In this document: one piece after another, positions 56,757 to 58,170 of the stretch
Position numbering within the stretch: position 1 is the first letter of the stretch
Layout of the letters: each line of letters starts with the position of its first letter
Source: Thraustochytrium sp. TN22
Lineage: Eukaryota; Sar; Bigyra; Thraustochytrida; Thraustochytriidae
Assembly: GCA_013306675.1 (NCBI GenBank)
Contig: JABLUY010000229.1
Span: forward strand, 1 to 58,170
Length of the DNA: 58,170 nucleotides
Reading direction: 5' to 3'
Notes under the pieces: generated by a model
Seen by the model: the letters and a program-made list of their open reading frames with translations, nothing else
What the model was told of the DNA's origin: nothing
Database searches by the model: none
Position numbers and translations under genes: made by a program

Positions 56757-57683
56757 TCATGGCTTGGTGGACGGGCCCGCCACGACCGCCGCCGCCTTGG
56801 CAGCGACGGCCGAGGCAGAGAGGTCGGCGTGCGCGAACTGCGCGACGAGGAGGTTGTAGATCTGGCTCGACAGAGCGATGCCAACGGAGACGCGGAGCGT
56901 GCCCCAGCCAATGGTGAGGCGCTGCGCGAGGAAGAGCGCGCGGCTCTCGCGCGTGGCGGCGCGGTGCTCGTTGGCCTCGCGCCAGAGGTCACGGAAGACC
57001 GTCGAGGTGCGCAGGTGGCCGCGCGAGAGGTCGTGCGCGTACTGCAAGTTGCGAGCGTAGTTGAGCGGGGAGGAGATGACGGTGGCAACGGCAGCCGCCA
57101 GCACGTTGGAAAAGAAGGACGCAGCGCCGGCGAGCTGCACGCCGGTGGCCGGGTCGACGACCGGATCACTGCCGGCGAAGTGCTTGGGCAGCTCGTGGCG
57201 AAGGCAAGAGAAGGCACCGCCCCAGAGCAGGTCGCGCGCCAGGGTGGTGAAGATGGCGCGGTTGAAGCAGGCGATGCCGCCGGTGCGCCACATGACCGAG
57301 GCCACGCGGAGCATGCCGCCCGGGTGCTGCGCGCTCCACTTTTGAAACGTGATGCTGGCCAGCGGGTTGGTGGCGACCGCGATGAGCGAGCCGGACACCG
57401 TGCCGGACACGAAGTTGTGCGTGAAGGAGCCGCGCTCGCCCACCGGGCAGTGCCGGCGCACGGCGTCTTCCAACGGGAAGCACATGCCGGACGAGATGAC
57501 GCGCTGCAGCATCACCATGTTCACGCCGTGGAAGGGCTTGTCGAAGTTGGACCCGCACAGGAAAGGCCGCTTATGTACATGCGCCAAGAAGAGCGCGCGG
57601 TCCACGGGGGAAAACACAATGGAGCTCGTCATGCCGGCCACGAGGCCGGACCCGAAGGCGCCCAGCCCTGCGGCTTCGCCCAT
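56757..57683 (-). CDS. Divergent mitochondrial carrier (SLC25-like) family protein (308 aa)
   Basis: From the ATG at 57683 the protein has the length and threefold layout of SLC25 carriers. Each third has a degenerate P-x-[D/x]-x-x-[R/x] signature: FSPVDRALFLAH (~25-36), TNPLASITFQKWS (~105-117) and SSPLNYARNLQYA (~200-212). Glycine-rich helices precede them (GSGLVAGMTSSIV, VSGTVSGSLIAVA, FSNVLAAAVATVI). Only the first keeps the acidic residue, so the salt-bridge network is incomplete and the substrate cannot be inferred. The C-terminal alanine stretch is low-complexity. Inner mitochondrial membrane location is likely. Confidence 0.78.
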   Translation of the reverse strand: MGEAAGLGAFGSGLVAGMTSSIVFSPVDRALFLAHVHKRPFLCGSNFDKPFHGVNMVMLQRVISSGMCFPLEDAVRRHCPVGERGSFTHNFVSGTVSGSLIAVATNPLASITFQKWSAQHPGGMLRVASVMWRTGGIACFNRAIFTTLARDLLWGGAFSCLRHELPKHFAGSDPVVDPATGVQLAGAASFFSNVLAAAVATVISSPLNYARNLQYAHDLSRGHLRTSTVFRDLWREANEHRAATRESRALFLAQRLTIGWGTLRVSVGIALSSQIYNLLVAQFAHADLSASAVAAKAAAVVAGPSTKP

Positions 57684-58170
57684 GGTCGCTTGCCCTACCG
57701 CCTGCTGCTGCTGCTGCTACTGCTGCTGCTGCTGCCGCGCCCAAATCGGCGCTCGCACCGCGCCGCGCCACGCCGCGCTGGCGGGCGGGGCGCTGCGCGC
57801 TCGCAGGCCGTGGCGGCGGCGCAGAGCCTCGCACCACGACGCCCAGGACGACCGCAGCGAGCGGCGCGCCTGACGGCCGCCTCCTCCTCGAAGTGCCGCA
57901 GCTCGCCGCTCGGCTCCTCGGCCTCCAGCTCTTCCCGCGTCACGCTCTGCGCCGCGCTCGTACCTGCCGCCTGCGTACCTCGCCGAGCCCTGGCACGAGC
58001 CTCGTGCGAGTGCGCGCGCGCGCTAGCTCAGCAACAGCGCCAACAAGCACAACAACGGCCGCTGTCCGTCCACCTGGCCCGCCTCGCCCGCGCCCGCTGG
58101 CCGCGGGGCCGCTGCCTCGCGCGCCTGGGCGCCGCCTCCGCGCCGCGCCCGCCGCGCCGCGCCGCCGCCG
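57684..58170. other. GC-rich 3' edge of window with CTG repeats
   Basis: A run of CTG triplets interrupted by one CTA (about 57700-57735) lies just upstream of the carrier ATG. The remainder is very GC-rich up to the end of the window. No recognisable coding region; a gene beyond the edge cannot be excluded. Confidence 0.5.

Noticed and set aside
1-58170. tRNA, rRNA or CRISPR features
   Set aside because: No cloverleaf with a convincing T-loop (GTTCGA-type) and anticodon arm was found in the gaps, and no spaced direct-repeat array of CRISPR type is present; the tandem arrays are gapless satellites.

Overview
The window reads as a GC-rich, intron-poor nuclear genome segment of a unicellular, flagellated eukaryote. 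Evidence seen: genes in eukaryotic architectures (Mis18, SBDS, DENN/AVL9, SLC25-type carrier, TMEM53, mitochondrial uS17 and TypA with presequence-like N-termini), no operons or Shine-Dalgarno sites, starts in accATGg/gcgATGg-like contexts, and two short GT-AG introns with GTAAGTTGA donors. Axonemal genes (RSPH3, DNALI1, a WDR49/CFAP337-like EF-hand/WD protein, a second WD-type protein) show that the organism builds motile flagella. A stramenopile such as a thraustochytrid is my best inference, from the intron-poor, GC-rich layout with TPR and MORN proteins; the sequence alone does not prove it.

Layout. 0.6-5.6 kb: an EF-hand/helical-repeat protein facing organellar TypA/BipA. 7.3-9.2 kb: a PqiA-like multi-pass membrane protein. 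9.4-12.9 kb: an EXD3/mut-7-like exonuclease with an inserted YbaK domain. 13.3-13.9 kb: an acidic, lower-GC orphan gene with an internal duplication. 15.0-17.5 kb: an IQ-motif protein facing a Zn2Cys6-MazG fusion. 18.7-19.7 kb: a Mis18-like protein. 20.2-27.7 kb: RSPH3 and a 1842-residue EF/WD/EF protein. 27.8-30.3 kb: a HET/TIR-like + ten-TPR protein ending in a CaaX box. 30.6-34.8 kb: decayed sequence (SNF2 helicase relic, hexamer repeats, a YqaJ/PiggyBac-like relic) interrupted by intact mitochondrial uS17. 35.2-36.5 kb: a two-exon gene of unknown function. 37.3-46.0 kb: AVL9-MORN, a polyQ protein, TMEM53-like, a histidine phosphatase and SBDS with a zinc finger. 46.6-49.5 kb: two tandem seven-hydrophobic-segment membrane paralogs. 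51.1-57.7 kb: a two-exon WD-like protein, DNALI1, an ankyrin protein and a mitochondrial carrier-like protein.

Gene relationships. Most neighbours are convergent or divergent pairs with 100-500 bp gaps. Untranslated gaps are rich in simple repeats: (AGCT)n, (CCTG)n, hexamer, 15-mer and 68-mer arrays. Five or six genes plausibly serve the flagellum, but they lie among unrelated housekeeping genes. The most distinctive content is a set of domain fusions (Zn2Cys6+MazG, EXD3+YbaK, DENN+MORN, HET/TIR-like+TPR+CaaX) and the transposon relic linking a YqaJ nuclease to a PiggyBac-type C-terminus. I found no CRISPR array, rRNA or convincing tRNA.
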